Assembly (NCBI RefSeq): GCF_004000945.1
Contig: NZ_BIMF01000009.1
Location: 170,289-234,288, forward strand
DNA: 64,000 bases
Source: Paenibacillus lautus NBRC 15380
GTDB lineage: Bacteria; Bacillota; Bacilli; Paenibacillales; Paenibacillaceae
Reading direction: 5' to 3'
In this document: piece after piece, positions 52,891-62,816 of the stretch
Numbering within the stretch: position 1 is the first letter of the stretch
Layout of the letters: each line of letters opens with the position of its first letter
The notes under the pieces: model-generated
Told to the model about the DNA's origin: nothing
The model's database searches: none
The model's input: the letters and a program-made list of their open reading frames with translations, nothing else
Made by a program: the position numbers and the translations under genes

Positions 52891-53652
52891 TTATTGTGCC
52901 GTCCAGCCGCCATCCACAAGCAGCAAAGTGCCTGTCACGAGATCGGATGCCGGGGAGGCGAGATAAATAACGGCTCCAGCCACATCGCCAATGGTGCCGA
53001 TCCGCCCTGCCGGGATCCGTGCCAGTACGCCGTCGCGGAAATCGGGGGAGTCCAATCGCTCGGCTGTTCCCGGCGTATGGATGAACGTAGGACCGACGGC
53101 ATTGATGTTCACGCCACGACTGGACCACTCCAGCGCCAGCACCTTCGTCAGCTGATTCACGCCGCCTTTCGAGGCACAATAGGCAGCCCCTTCCGTAATC
53201 CCAACGACACTCACCTGGGAGCTGACGTTGATGATTTTTCCGCCCCCCTGTTCCAGCATGATGCGGCCGGCGGCCTGACAGCAGAAAAATACGCCCTTCA
53301 AATTCACGTCCATCATCTCATCCCAGTAATCCTCCGTGATGTCTTCCGCGAGCATTCCCTCTCCCAGACCAGCGTTATTGACCACGATATCGAGCCGGCC
53401 GAAATCCTCGGCTACCTGACCGAACACGGTTCGGATCTGCTCCACATTCCGGACGTCCAGCTCATAGGCCTTGGCCTGACCTCCTGCCTGTGAGATTTTC
53501 TCAACCAATGGACCCAGCAAGTCTTTGCTTCGTGCCATGACGGCAACCTTGGCCCCTGCCGCTGCCAGCGCTTGGGCTAGTCCATAACCGATGCCTTTGC
53601 TGGCCCCTGTCACGATTGCGATTTTATCCTGAATGCTGAAATTAGGCTGCAT
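52891..53652 (-). CDS. Short-chain dehydrogenase/reductase (SDR)
   Basis: A 253-residue classical SDR. The second ATG (53652) is chosen because GGAGGT is 7 bases before it. Motifs: TGASKGIGYGLA, NNAGLG, catalytic Ser in NVSSQVS, Y-x-x-x-K in AYCASKGG, then GPTFIHTPG. Closest in style to gluconate/3-oxoacyl reductases; substrate unknown. Upstream of the DUF1905 gene on the same strand with 50 bases between, so possibly co-transcribed. Confidence 0.92.
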   Translation of the reverse strand: MQPNFSIQDKIAIVTGASKGIGYGLAQALAAAGAKVAVMARSKDLLGPLVEKISQAGGQAKAYELDVRNVEQIRTVFGQVAEDFGRLDIVVNNAGLGEGMLAEDITEDYWDEMMDVNLKGVFFCCQAAGRIMLEQGGGKIINVSSQVSVVGITEGAAYCASKGGVNQLTKVLALEWSSRGVNINAVGPTFIHTPGTAERLDSPDFRDGVLARIPAGRIGTIGDVAGAVIYLASPASDLVTGTLLLVDGGWTAQ

Positions 53653-53875
53653 ATATAATACCTCCATCCATAATATACGTTTATGTTAGTTCCATTAAAG
53701 CATGATGGCTGGTCAGCGGCAATCATTGCGAGTTCTCCCCTCCCAGTAAATCCATCCAATTAAGGCCTGAAGTACGTTAATTTGCGGCAGCCATAGAGGA
53801 ATTTCTACTCGTGGGCTAGAAATGATGAGGATTATAGCGATCGTTGTCTAGTATGGAGCGTATGGAGGAAATCCA

Positions 53876-54991
53876 ATGATGAACGAACGGTTATCTAAAG
53901 CGCAGCAACAAGCGATTCTTCATGTCGAATCAACAGCGGCGTGCCAACGAATGGCCGCCTTGGACATGACGGAGCAAATCTTGCGGAAACATGGAAAAGA
54001 ATCCGTGGCGGTCGGCTCGCTGTTAACCAGTATCGGAAAGTCTGCCCGCGTCACGTTGAATTTCCATCCGGATCGGATACGGCCCACCGGGCACGCTGTC
54101 ATCGAATCCCTCTTGGCAGAAGGCATATATCATAACCAGTTCATCACGAGCGTGACGAATGGAAGCAAAACCGCCTACCCGGGCGGCGACCGCGACCAAT
54201 GGGAACGGCTCCTGTTTGGCGGTGCCTACCAGCAGCCCGGCGTACATAATGACGAGCGGCCCAAATACGGGGCCCTCAATCTCATGCATTATGCCGATGG
54301 TGCGTCTCCCCGCTTCGGTTCCTGTTTTTTGGTGCTTTCCCCTAATATATTGAACCGCTGCACCTTTACATTCGGAGACAGTCATGCAGGTCCTGAATTT
54401 GTGGGCACCATCCGTCAATGGGATTCGATTCTCGCTGCACTCTTGCATCAAGTCGAGTCCACTGGCGCGGCCCTGGGCTTCCCTAATGTGGACATTCCAT
54501 CCATGCTGGAGCGCATTCTTCATCTGCCTTTTTCGCATACCGGTTTCTCCGGGCCTGTCGGTCGTTCCTTGGATGATTATATTGAAGCGCAGATCCATGG
54601 TGTCATCGACTTGTCCAGCGATGTGGAGGCCCTGGTGGCCGATCCGTCCTATAGGGACACCCCGATCGGGCATTTGCTCCATGCGTTATGTGAACGGTAT
54701 GACCTCACCTTGTCCTGGCATCCAGGCTTCTGCCTTGCTGTACAGGATGTTCCGGATGATTTTCGGGGACCTGCCATGCCGCCGCTCGCCAAGCGGATCG
54801 ATCAACGGTTTGGAGGCTCGCTGGGCAAACTGGATGCAGCCATTATCGGTAAAGCGGCTGCTCAACTGAACGATAATCCAAGCGAGTGGAGCGATTGGGG
54901 AGCATTGGATGAAACCTTCCAGCATCTCAAACAGCTGTGGCATGTGCTCGTAAAGTATGGACATTCCTATCCGTATACACCAAACCGCTAA
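53876..54991 (+). CDS. DUF3626 family protein
   Basis: A 371-residue soluble protein that I place in DUF3626 from its motifs: VTLNFHPDR (about 58-66), GGDRDQWERLLFGGAY, RPKYGALNLM, FGSCFLVL, and the C-terminal GHLLHALCERYDLTLSWHPG. No signal peptide or membrane segment. No function has been assigned to the family to my knowledge. Two adjacent ATGs (53876, 53879) follow GGAGG. It is monocistronic, next to immunity-like genes. Conserved His, Asp and Arg in short motifs suggest an enzyme, but this is inference. Confidence 0.7.
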   Translation: MMNERLSKAQQQAILHVESTAACQRMAALDMTEQILRKHGKESVAVGSLLTSIGKSARVTLNFHPDRIRPTGHAVIESLLAEGIYHNQFITSVTNGSKTAYPGGDRDQWERLLFGGAYQQPGVHNDERPKYGALNLMHYADGASPRFGSCFLVLSPNILNRCTFTFGDSHAGPEFVGTIRQWDSILAALLHQVESTGAALGFPNVDIPSMLERILHLPFSHTGFSGPVGRSLDDYIEAQIHGVIDLSSDVEALVADPSYRDTPIGHLLHALCERYDLTLSWHPGFCLAVQDVPDDFRGPAMPPLAKRIDQRFGGSLGKLDAAIIGKAAAQLNDNPSEWSDWGALDETFQHLKQLWHVLVKYGHSYPYTPNR

Positions 54992-55127
54992 GCTGTATTT
55001 TTTGCCTTAGTACGTACATTGGAATGATGGTCCGGCTAATAACCAGGCTAGCGATATCCGTGCAGCAACGGCTAGGCCTTTTTGGTCCAGCTTCTTATAT
55101 ATTGATCTTAGAAAGGATGATGACCGG

Positions 55128-55985
55128 ATGGATTGGGTAAAGCGGATGAATGAGGCCATAGGCTATATAGAAGCGCACATAACCGAGGAGATCGATTACG
55201 CTGAAGCTGCTCAGATCGCATGCTGCTCCGTCTATCATTTTCAACGCATGTTTCCGTTCATTACGGATGTATCGCTGTCCGAATACATACGGAGACGCCG
55301 GCTGACACTGGCCGCCTACGAACTGCAAAACAGCGAAATCAAAGTAATCGACCTTGCGCTTAAATATGGTTATGATTCCCCGGAGGCGTTCGCGCGTGCA
55401 TTCCAGAACATGCATGGCACCACGCCGACGGCCGCACGCCAGGCGGGTACCAAACTGAAAGCCTATCCCCGCATCTCCTTTCAATTCTCAATGCGAGGAG
55501 CTGCCGAAATGAATTACAGAATCGAAGAAATGAAGGAGTTTTCCGTTGTCGGTTTCAAGGAGCAGGTAAGCACGCAGCGTGCCTATGAAGACGTTCCCCG
55601 CCTCTGGAAGGAGGCTCAGGAGAAGAGCATTTTCGAGAAACTATGGAACTATCGTGTGCAGGACCATCCGATCCGGGGAATACTGGGTGTTTGTGCAGAC
55701 GGTGACTACGGGAAGAATGAGCATTTTGACTACATCATGTCCGTCGTATCCAAGGATACGCCTCAGGAACCGATGGTGCAGCGACATTTCCCTGCCGCCA
55801 CTTGGGCCGTCTTCGAGTTGGAAGGAGATCCGAGCGGCATTGCGGAGATGTGGAAACGCCTTTATACGGAGTGGATACCATCCCATGCTTATGATCTCGC
55901 GCCGCTTCCTGCCATCGAATGCTATCTTCCTCCGGACGAGTATAAGAACGAGTTATGGATTCCTGTCGTTAGAAAGGCACAGTAG
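55128..55985 (+). CDS. AraC-family regulator with GyrI-like effector domain
   Basis: A 285-residue regulator. Residues 5-105 form an AraC-type double helix-turn-helix (YAEAAQIACCSVYHFQRMF and KYGYDSPEAFARAFQNMHG); 130-285 is a GyrI-like/Rob-type effector-binding domain (FSVVGFKEQVS, WAVFELEGDPSGIAEMWKRLYTEW, IECYLPP). Same layout as Bacillus YdeE/YtdP-like and E. coli Rob proteins, which respond to small hydrophobic or drug-like ligands. AAAGGATG precedes the ATG. No obvious target operon adjacent. Confidence 0.9.
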   Translation: MDWVKRMNEAIGYIEAHITEEIDYAEAAQIACCSVYHFQRMFPFITDVSLSEYIRRRRLTLAAYELQNSEIKVIDLALKYGYDSPEAFARAFQNMHGTTPTAARQAGTKLKAYPRISFQFSMRGAAEMNYRIEEMKEFSVVGFKEQVSTQRAYEDVPRLWKEAQEKSIFEKLWNYRVQDHPIRGILGVCADGDYGKNEHFDYIMSVVSKDTPQEPMVQRHFPAATWAVFELEGDPSGIAEMWKRLYTEWIPSHAYDLAPLPAIECYLPPDEYKNELWIPVVRKAQ

Positions 55986-56101
55986 ATTCCATCGCTGAAG
56001 ACGTGCACTTTTTTGCTCACCGCTGCTAGACGTTCCTAAACATGAGCATATTATCGATGCGGTGAGCACCCCCATTATTTTTCTGCCAAAAAATCATAAT
56101 A

Positions 56102-56146
56102 AAAGAAGCCGCAAATTCTGTGGCAATACAGAGTTTGCGGCTCTTA
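56102..56146 (-). terminator. Terminator of the SLH protein gene
   Basis: AGCCGCAAA / TTTGCGGCT arms with inner TGT/ACA pairing, T-rich tail on the minus strand. Confidence 0.85.
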
Positions 56147-56181
56147 TATAGAAATTGTGCATCAAGGCTGTAACCTTGACG

Positions 56182-59100
56182 TTACTTGTTCAGCATGCGT
56201 CGCAGCATAACCACGGCCTCTGCTCGGGTGGCCGGGGCATCCGGCTCGAACTTCCCGCCGCTGCGACCGCTAACCAGTCCTTCGGCGTATGCGGCGGCGA
56301 TATAGCCTTTGGCCCAGGCTGGAAAACTCGCAAGGTCTGCAAACTTGGCATCCTGTCCTTGAAGCGGTTCTAAACCTAGCGCTTTGGCGAGCATGACGGT
56401 TAACTCCGCTCTTGTGATAACGCCTGCAGGCTGGAATCGCCCATCCTTATATCCCTGGATAATCCCTGCCTCTGCCGCAAGCCCTACCGCTTCCCTAGAC
56501 CATCCGGGGATGTCTGATTCATCTTTAAACGTGTATTTGCTGTCACCCTGCAAAGCCAGTGCTCTAACCAGCATCACCGTAAATTCATCGCGTCTAATCA
56601 AGGAATCCGGCTTAAATATGCTGTTAGCGTAGCCTTTGACCAGCCCTTTGCTGGCCAGCTCGTCAATCGCTGCCTGAGCCCAGTGTCCTTTCGTGTCACG
56701 AAAAGCTTCCAGAGCCTGAGGAGGTTCAGGTTTGATCGGCGGCTCAAGATTTGGCACGCTGCGAACAATGGTCAGGGTATACGTGTTCACCTTGCCACTC
56801 TCGGCGGTTACCTTAATCTCTATGACATTCTCCCCAGGTTTTAAGGAGATCCGGCCATCTTTATCCCAAGGTCCGGTGATTCTTGCCTTGCTATGAGCGG
56901 CCGTCAGATCGAATCGGATCTCTGACGCCTCGGTCTCGGCCCGATACGCGAACACGTTCGGCGAGAAGGCTGGACTCAGCTTCAATGCATCCCCGGTTTC
57001 CCCAATTCCAATAGAGAATGTATGAAGCTGTGCACTATCCGAAGGAATCATCGGTGTAGTTGGGTTCGGATTCGCCGGTCCTGGATCAGGATCGCCTCCT
57101 GGACTTGGAGTTGGAGACGTCGTAGGGAGCTGAAGTGTCCTCGCTGCTGCCTGGAGCGGTGCGCTTTCGTTCCCGGCATGGTCATACGCCTTTACTCGAA
57201 ACGTATAGGATGTATTCGGCGTTAACCCACCAACTACGTAGGAATACGTGCTGCCAGTTACCGTTGCTACCGGAGTATCTGCGGTATCTTCGCGGTATAC
57301 CCGATATCCTGTAACCTCTTCATCATCCGAGGCTTGCGGCCAGGATAACCTCATCGATGTAGTGCTAATGTCAGATATCATCAGTTGTCCGAAATCAGGC
57401 CATACCGGGGCTTCCTGATCCGGATCAGGGCCTGAATTCGGATCTTCCAGCGTCTGAGCCGTCGTCTGGAGCGGAACGCTCGCATTGCCGGCCCGATCAT
57501 AGGCACGGACGCTAAGCGTATACGATGTGTCGGCCTCCAAACCGTTCATTTCATAGGAATAGGTGGCACCCGTCACGGTTGCTGTCGGCGTAGCATCATT
57601 CCCATTAAAAATGCGATATTCTGCAACCTTGTCATTGTCCGTGGCTTCAGGCCAAGACAGCTTGAGGGAGTCGGTGGATATGTCGGATGCAAGCAGCTCC
57701 GCATCCGCAGGCCATAACGGCTCTTCCATGTCTGGCTGCGGATCATCCTCGGTTATCGTGATAACCGCCTGGATTGGGGTACCAACGGCTGTACCTGGCA
57801 CTGCAGCAATATTCAAATAAAACTCACGGTCATCTTCATGGATATCATCATTTAGAATTTCGACTTCAATCCATTTCTCAAGCTCTCCATCGGCAAAGGA
57901 GAGCGTTCCCGAAGCTGGCTTATAATGCTTGTCAGCCTTAGCGCTTCCATCTGCAGTGTTATAAGTGACAGCGACAGCACCGTGGCTGCCTCCTTCACGC
58001 ATTACCTTCACCCGCACCTCGGCCTCGTCTTCCGAAACCGCATAATCAGCCGCTTCCAGCCTTAGCGTGCCCGGTTCGGGTTGCACAACAATTGCCTTAT
58101 AGATATACAGGGTGTGATTAGAAGATACAATGAGATCCGGCATTCCGTCCTCGGCATAATCCCCGACAAGCGCCCGGTGTATTCCATTTCCTTGAGCCGC
58201 CAATTCGGTCTGCCACAGCAAATTCAACTGGGCTGACACATACTCCTTGGAATACAATTCAACGCCTTTTCCCGTCGCAACGATTATTTCCGCTTGACCA
58301 TCCCCGTTTACATCCTCTGCATAAACCTTTTGATTGCCCGGGACTAGAGAATTCTGCTGAAGATTGTATGTATTGTCCCCATGATTCATATAAAAGAAGA
58401 CACCCAACAAATCATTCAGCGCCAGAATATCGATGTGCCCGTCACCATTAATATCCGTTGAAACGAGATCCACGATATTTCCCGGTATTAGATGAAAGCT
58501 CTCGCTCCGCGTATAATCATTTCCCTTATACCGCTGCAGACCCAGCATCGGGCTGGCGACAACCAAATCCACCGTGCCAATAGCTCCATTCGTGATTGTT
58601 GTCGCTCTATTGCCGCCTGGGGACAAAGTGATGGGGACCATAGTAAAAGTTCTATCTGCGGCTACGTGAACAATGGTAACCTGATTGAAATTAATAATCA
58701 TAATGTCTGGCTTACCATCCAAATCAAAGTCCGCAGCCACAATATCCTGAGAAAGCAGCAATGAAAGCAGCCTCATATCACGAAAGGAACCGTCGCCCTC
58801 CCCGTACCATATGAACGTCCCTGTTTGCGTTCCGATCAGCAAGTCCAAATGACCGTCCTGATCGTAATCATCGATTTCTAGTGAATGCGGCACCCCCAGA
58901 ACCTGCAGGCTTTGTGGTGAAGGACCAAATGTTCCATCCCCCTGGCCATAGAATACGTGGACCCACCCATCATCCGTTATGGCCACAAAATCCAAATGAC
59001 CGTCATGGTTGAAATCACCCGCCTTTAAATCTGTCACCTTACCGCCAAGCTGGGTGATCTCGAATTTATTCTCATAGTCTGGCACGGCCGCAAAGGCACT

Positions 59101-59193
59101 CGGCTGCAGCAGCAAAAGGCTGCATAGCAGTGCCATCATGAATTTATAACCTTTTCGAATATCCATACATCTACTCCCGTTCATCAACTTCAA
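56182..59193 (-). CDS. Secreted SLH-anchored protein with FG-GAP/VCBS, Calx-beta and FN3 domains
   Basis: A 1003-residue extracellular protein. Signal peptide about 1-36 (ends PSAFAA). Order: FG-GAP/VCBS repeats with D-x-N/D-x-D-G-x-x-D calcium loops (about 50-370), Calx-beta (385-490), FN3 (505-595), a near-copy FN3 (605-690), Pro/Thr linker (690-730), cadherin-like sandwich (735-825), three SLH repeats (about 840-1003) that bind the cell wall polymer. TTG at 59193 has GGGAGG 7 bases upstream; ATG at 59166 (MDIRKGYKFMM, GGGAG upstream) is an equal alternative. It lies just downstream of a LuxR-type regulator. Likely surface binding or adhesion role. Confidence 0.92.
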   Translation of the reverse strand: MKLMNGSRCMDIRKGYKFMMALLCSLLLLQPSAFAAVPDYENKFEITQLGGKVTDLKAGDFNHDGHLDFVAITDDGWVHVFYGQGDGTFGPSPQSLQVLGVPHSLEIDDYDQDGHLDLLIGTQTGTFIWYGEGDGSFRDMRLLSLLLSQDIVAADFDLDGKPDIMIINFNQVTIVHVAADRTFTMVPITLSPGGNRATTITNGAIGTVDLVVASPMLGLQRYKGNDYTRSESFHLIPGNIVDLVSTDINGDGHIDILALNDLLGVFFYMNHGDNTYNLQQNSLVPGNQKVYAEDVNGDGQAEIIVATGKGVELYSKEYVSAQLNLLWQTELAAQGNGIHRALVGDYAEDGMPDLIVSSNHTLYIYKAIVVQPEPGTLRLEAADYAVSEDEAEVRVKVMREGGSHGAVAVTYNTADGSAKADKHYKPASGTLSFADGELEKWIEVEILNDDIHEDDREFYLNIAAVPGTAVGTPIQAVITITEDDPQPDMEEPLWPADAELLASDISTDSLKLSWPEATDNDKVAEYRIFNGNDATPTATVTGATYSYEMNGLEADTSYTLSVRAYDRAGNASVPLQTTAQTLEDPNSGPDPDQEAPVWPDFGQLMISDISTTSMRLSWPQASDDEEVTGYRVYREDTADTPVATVTGSTYSYVVGGLTPNTSYTFRVKAYDHAGNESAPLQAAARTLQLPTTSPTPSPGGDPDPGPANPNPTTPMIPSDSAQLHTFSIGIGETGDALKLSPAFSPNVFAYRAETEASEIRFDLTAAHSKARITGPWDKDGRISLKPGENVIEIKVTAESGKVNTYTLTIVRSVPNLEPPIKPEPPQALEAFRDTKGHWAQAAIDELASKGLVKGYANSIFKPDSLIRRDEFTVMLVRALALQGDSKYTFKDESDIPGWSREAVGLAAEAGIIQGYKDGRFQPAGVITRAELTVMLAKALGLEPLQGQDAKFADLASFPAWAKGYIAAAYAEGLVSGRSGGKFEPDAPATRAEAVVMLRRMLNK

Positions 59194-59271
59194 CTTCTAA
59201 CCTCCCGTTCATGAAATAGACCTGTCCTTTATTGGTGTGCTCCGAATTCATTGTAAGACAACGCGTAAAAC

Positions 59272-59294
59272 AAAAAATCCCCCTAAGGGGGGAT
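59272..59294 (-). terminator. Terminator between the regulator and the SLH gene
   Basis: ATCCCCC / GGGGGAT hairpin with a 4-base loop and T6 on the minus strand. Separates the two transcripts. Confidence 0.85.
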
Positions 59295-59322
59295 AGAGGA
59301 GGTGGGAAATGGATACATCACA

Positions 59323-61953
59323 TCAAATTTGAAGTTTATTCGTTCTCTTGGGATCGCTTAGCTTCTCGGCCTGCGCAATTGCCTCACTCAGATTGGCCGC
59401 ATTCAGTTTGCTATAAATCCGCTTCCGATGCGTCTTCACCGTTTCATAGGTAACATTCAGTTTCTCTGCGATTTCCCTTCCGCTCAGATGATCGAGCAGT
59501 CCTTGAAAAACATCCATCTCCCTGGACGTCAACAGAGCCTCCAGTGGGGAATCCACCGATTCGGCCATTCCATCAGCTGCAGCCAGAATCGATCTGACAA
59601 ATGAAAGAGAGGCGGAATCCTTCCCACGGTGTTGTCCCCGCTGCTTGGCGCGGATCAATTCGTGAAGCATTCCCATGACCGGCGCGCCCTCATCGAGGAA
59701 TATCCGGGTGAAGTCATTAGCCTCCGAAACCTGGAGCGCCTCTTCAAGCTGAATCAGCGCTCTGCGCTGCTCCTCCCTAGACTGCAGCATCACGGCCGTA
59801 ATACATAAAATTTCGGCCGCATCGATCGGCCGCATCTCACTCTCCGCAAGGTAAAGCAGCCGGTCCAGCAGCTCGTCGGCCTCCTCCCATCTACCCTGTA
59901 GAACAAGAACGCGGGCAAGCAGCTGATAATCAAATAATTCAAAGACAGACACCCTGTCCCGGCTGGATAATCCGCACTGTTCACCCCAAGCCAGTGCAGG
60001 CGCCGGATCACCGTATTGCAATTGGAGACGTATGCCCTCCAGGTGTAAAATTTCCATCCCCCGGGGAATGTCCATCCACTTCATCCGCCGCTGCCCGCCT
60101 TCAAGCAGCTCCAGGGCTTCAAACATATGGCCTTCGGCCGCCTTGAGCTTCGCCTGGAGGATCCAGCTCGCAACAAGGTCATGCTCCGGCCGGTTAGGAT
60201 TTTGACTGATCCACGTCATCGCCTTGGAAACATAATCGGCAGCCGCCGATAGATCATTCCAATAGTAGAGTACTTCCGCATGATTAAGATATAACTTACC
60301 TAGAAAAATCGGATTCACAGCCTGATACACCTCTGCCATCTGCATGGTGTAAGGTGCTGCAATAGACCTTGAGGCGTGGCCGGGACCGATTTTATAGGAT
60401 TTTACCGTGATCGGCTGCAGCGGCTTCTCCGGTTGGCCGAATATGATTTTAATGCCATTCGGAGCGTATCGCACGACCTGCTCATACTCCTGCTTGGCCA
60501 GCTTCAGGTCATTCCGCCCAAATACCATTAACGTGCCGCGTACATAATGTGACATCGCCAAATATTCATGGCGCTGCACCTCGCTCAATCCCTTATAGGC
60601 TTCGGCATACCAGGCGTCCGCTTGATGCAGCAGCGCTTCTCCCTCAGAGATTTCCCCAGATTCCTCGGCAATCAACGAATTGGCATAGGAGAAAAAGAGA
60701 ACCGGGTGCTGAAGCAAAATGTCGCTCGGAATCGCGGATAACCATTTTTGCAGATTCGACCATTCCCAACTCACGACGCGGGAAGTCATCTCGCTTAACA
60801 GCAATACGGCCTGTTCGTAATATTGACCTTGCAAGTAATACTCAACGGCTTCCTCCTCAAGGCGCTGTTCACAACACCAATCGCCGGCTGCCTTATATAA
60901 CAGTCTCTTATTAACCTGTTCGTTCTGTTCAAGGCGTCTTAGCAAAAATTCCAAGAACAAATGATGAAATCGGAACCATTCTCCCTTATCATCCAGTGCC
61001 ACGACAAACAGATGAGAACGTTCTATCGATTCGATTAGCTCGCGGCTATCCTCAAATCCGGACACAGCCATGCTTAAGGAAACATTCCAACGCTTCAGAA
61101 TCGAGCATGTAAGCAAAAATTGCTTCATCCGATCGTCCTGAGCGGAGAATACCTCTTCGAACAGATACCGCTTCACTTCTCGGCTATCCCCTGCAAAATT
61201 ATGGATAAACGACTCTTTATTCTCCTGCCGCCGCATCGCAATGGATGCAAGCTTAAGCCCGGTAATCCATCCCTCGGTTTTTCTGACGAGCACGGAGGAG
61301 AGCTCCGTGTTCAGCGGAAAGTCACTGCGTTCAAAAAACTGCGCACCCTCCTTCTCGGTAAACCGCATGTTTTCGGCATTGAGTCTGCTGGCAAGCTGCC
61401 TGGCTTCCATGCGAGCTACAGAGAAAGCGGGTTCGGTACGGCTGATGAGGCAAACATGGATGCACTTGGGTAAATAGTTCGTAAAATAAGCGAATGACGC
61501 CAGCAAAATTTCATTCTGAATCACATGAAAATCATCAAGAACCAGGATCAGCTCCTGATCCAGTTTATCCAGCGTGTTCAGGCACACGATAAGCCCTTGA
61601 TCATAACCTTCCGTATGCAGAAGCGGCAGCACGGGTTTGACTTCACCCCCATATGTCGGAAACGCTTTAGCAATGGCCGCCGTGATGTATCTCCAAAAGC
61701 GGGAACCTTGATTATCGCCGACATCCAGTGACACCCAAGCAGTCTGTTTCTCCTGCTGCAGCAGCCATTCACTGACAAGCGTCGTTTTTCCGTATCCCGC
61801 CGGCGCGCAGACCAGAGTCATATTTCCCGACATCGCATCCATCAGCCGGTCATCCAGACGCGGCCGGGGGATTAGAGTGGACACCGTTCTGGGAACGGTT
61901 AATTTCGAGTGCAGCAGTGGCTCGCGTACACCGAGTTCAGTTCCATTTATCAT
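59323..61953 (-). CDS. LuxR-family regulator of the MalT/LAL type
   Basis: An 876-residue transcription activator. The start is one of two adjacent ATGs (61956, 61953); 61953 has better spacing from GGAGG. Order: short N-terminal segment, STAND-type NTPase with Walker A APAGYGKTT (about residue 48-56) and Walker B LILVLDDFH, winged-helix region, TPR-like helical repeats (about 390-780), and a C-terminal LuxR helix-turn-helix (about 805-870: LTSREMDVFQGLLDHLSG, TYETVKTHRKRIYSKL). MalT-like proteins bind a small inducer through the repeats. The downstream SLH gene is a possible target. Confidence 0.92.
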   Translation of the reverse strand: MINGTELGVREPLLHSKLTVPRTVSTLIPRPRLDDRLMDAMSGNMTLVCAPAGYGKTTLVSEWLLQQEKQTAWVSLDVGDNQGSRFWRYITAAIAKAFPTYGGEVKPVLPLLHTEGYDQGLIVCLNTLDKLDQELILVLDDFHVIQNEILLASFAYFTNYLPKCIHVCLISRTEPAFSVARMEARQLASRLNAENMRFTEKEGAQFFERSDFPLNTELSSVLVRKTEGWITGLKLASIAMRRQENKESFIHNFAGDSREVKRYLFEEVFSAQDDRMKQFLLTCSILKRWNVSLSMAVSGFEDSRELIESIERSHLFVVALDDKGEWFRFHHLFLEFLLRRLEQNEQVNKRLLYKAAGDWCCEQRLEEEAVEYYLQGQYYEQAVLLLSEMTSRVVSWEWSNLQKWLSAIPSDILLQHPVLFFSYANSLIAEESGEISEGEALLHQADAWYAEAYKGLSEVQRHEYLAMSHYVRGTLMVFGRNDLKLAKQEYEQVVRYAPNGIKIIFGQPEKPLQPITVKSYKIGPGHASRSIAAPYTMQMAEVYQAVNPIFLGKLYLNHAEVLYYWNDLSAAADYVSKAMTWISQNPNRPEHDLVASWILQAKLKAAEGHMFEALELLEGGQRRMKWMDIPRGMEILHLEGIRLQLQYGDPAPALAWGEQCGLSSRDRVSVFELFDYQLLARVLVLQGRWEEADELLDRLLYLAESEMRPIDAAEILCITAVMLQSREEQRRALIQLEEALQVSEANDFTRIFLDEGAPVMGMLHELIRAKQRGQHRGKDSASLSFVRSILAAADGMAESVDSPLEALLTSREMDVFQGLLDHLSGREIAEKLNVTYETVKTHRKRIYSKLNAANLSEAIAQAEKLSDPKRTNKLQI

Positions 61954-62120
61954 CATACGCCTCCGTCTCACTTCGAATTTTACGCTGGGACATAACCTGA
62001 CAACATAACACCCAGACGCGTTAATCCATCATTTCAGTACTATTCTACCATTCCGTGAACAGGGCAGTAAGCTCCAATTCGCAATCCTGGCCCATTCGAA
62101 GACTCGTTCATATGCTCATT

Positions 62121-62150
62121 AAAAGAAAAAGCCGCTCTTCATCAGAGCGG
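62121..62150 (-). terminator. Terminator of the GyrI-like gene
   Basis: CCGCTCT / AGAGCGG hairpin, 6-base loop, followed by T-rich CTTTTTCTTTT on the minus strand. Confidence 0.85.
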
Positions 62151-62228
62151 GTGGCATCTTCGTGTATTACGCTGTACAGCAGGAAGAAAGTCCATCGTCA
62201 TCGAATATGGTGTACCTACCTGATCCGT

Positions 62229-62723
62229 CTACTCGGTCTGCACGGGAATCATGATGATAAATTCGGGGTCATCCGCATAAGGATCCTGACTCATCGGATA
62301 TTTTTCGAAATGCGTTAAATGATCCGGGTTATATTCCGAGTAACCTTGCTCTTTGATCCAGGCATAGATATTGTTATAGGACTGATCGATGCGCTGCTCT
62401 TTCCGATGAGTACAAGCGGCATAGGTTAAAGCAGGAACGGATATCGTAACCATCCCGTCCGGAACTTCGTCGATCCGTTCCACTTCCACGACTGCGTAAT
62501 GGATAAATCCGTCACCCCCGGGAACTGCGTGGTAAGATAGCCCCAGCAACGTGTCGGTATGTAAGGCATGGGGTATCTCCGCCAGCCGCCCTTGCAGCGT
62601 CCGATGCACCGCACGTATCCCGCCCGCACCCGCCTCGGCAAATGTGCCTTCCCATTTCAATCCCATCGCCTGAAAAGCTTCCTTACTCGTGACTGATGCT
62701 TCGTTTCGTTGATCGCTTGTCAT
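62229..62723 (-). CDS. GyrI-like effector-binding domain protein
   Basis: A 164-residue stand-alone GyrI-like (SOUL/effector-binding) protein. The ATG at 62723 (MTSDQRNEAS) is chosen: GGAG is 9 bases upstream, inside a frame that is open further. Motifs: EGTFAEAGAGGIRAVHRTL, GFIHYAVVEVE, VPALTYAACTHR, YNNIYAWIKEQGYSEYN and a C-terminal EFIIMIPVQ strand. No DNA-binding domain. Divergent from a regulator with the same effector fold; the two starts are 93 bases apart. It may bind and detoxify or buffer the ligand sensed by that regulator. Confidence 0.85.
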   Translation of the reverse strand: MTSDQRNEASVTSKEAFQAMGLKWEGTFAEAGAGGIRAVHRTLQGRLAEIPHALHTDTLLGLSYHAVPGGDGFIHYAVVEVERIDEVPDGMVTISVPALTYAACTHRKEQRIDQSYNNIYAWIKEQGYSEYNPDHLTHFEKYPMSQDPYADDPEFIIMIPVQTE

Positions 62724-62816
62724 TAGTAAATGCTCCTTTATCATATATTTGGTTTCATTATATACTTGAACTATGCCAGAAACTGTCACAGTATAAAAAA
62801 TCATAGGAGCGAAATT

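Noticed and set aside
56015..56068. GCTCACCGC / GCGGTGAGC inverted repeat after the AraC gene
   Set aside because: Loop of about 36 bases and no T-tract; not convincing as a terminator, and no other role is evident.
59193..59322. Small frame in the gap between regulator and SLH gene
   Set aside because: No start signal; the region is the regulator's terminator and the SLH gene's promoter area.
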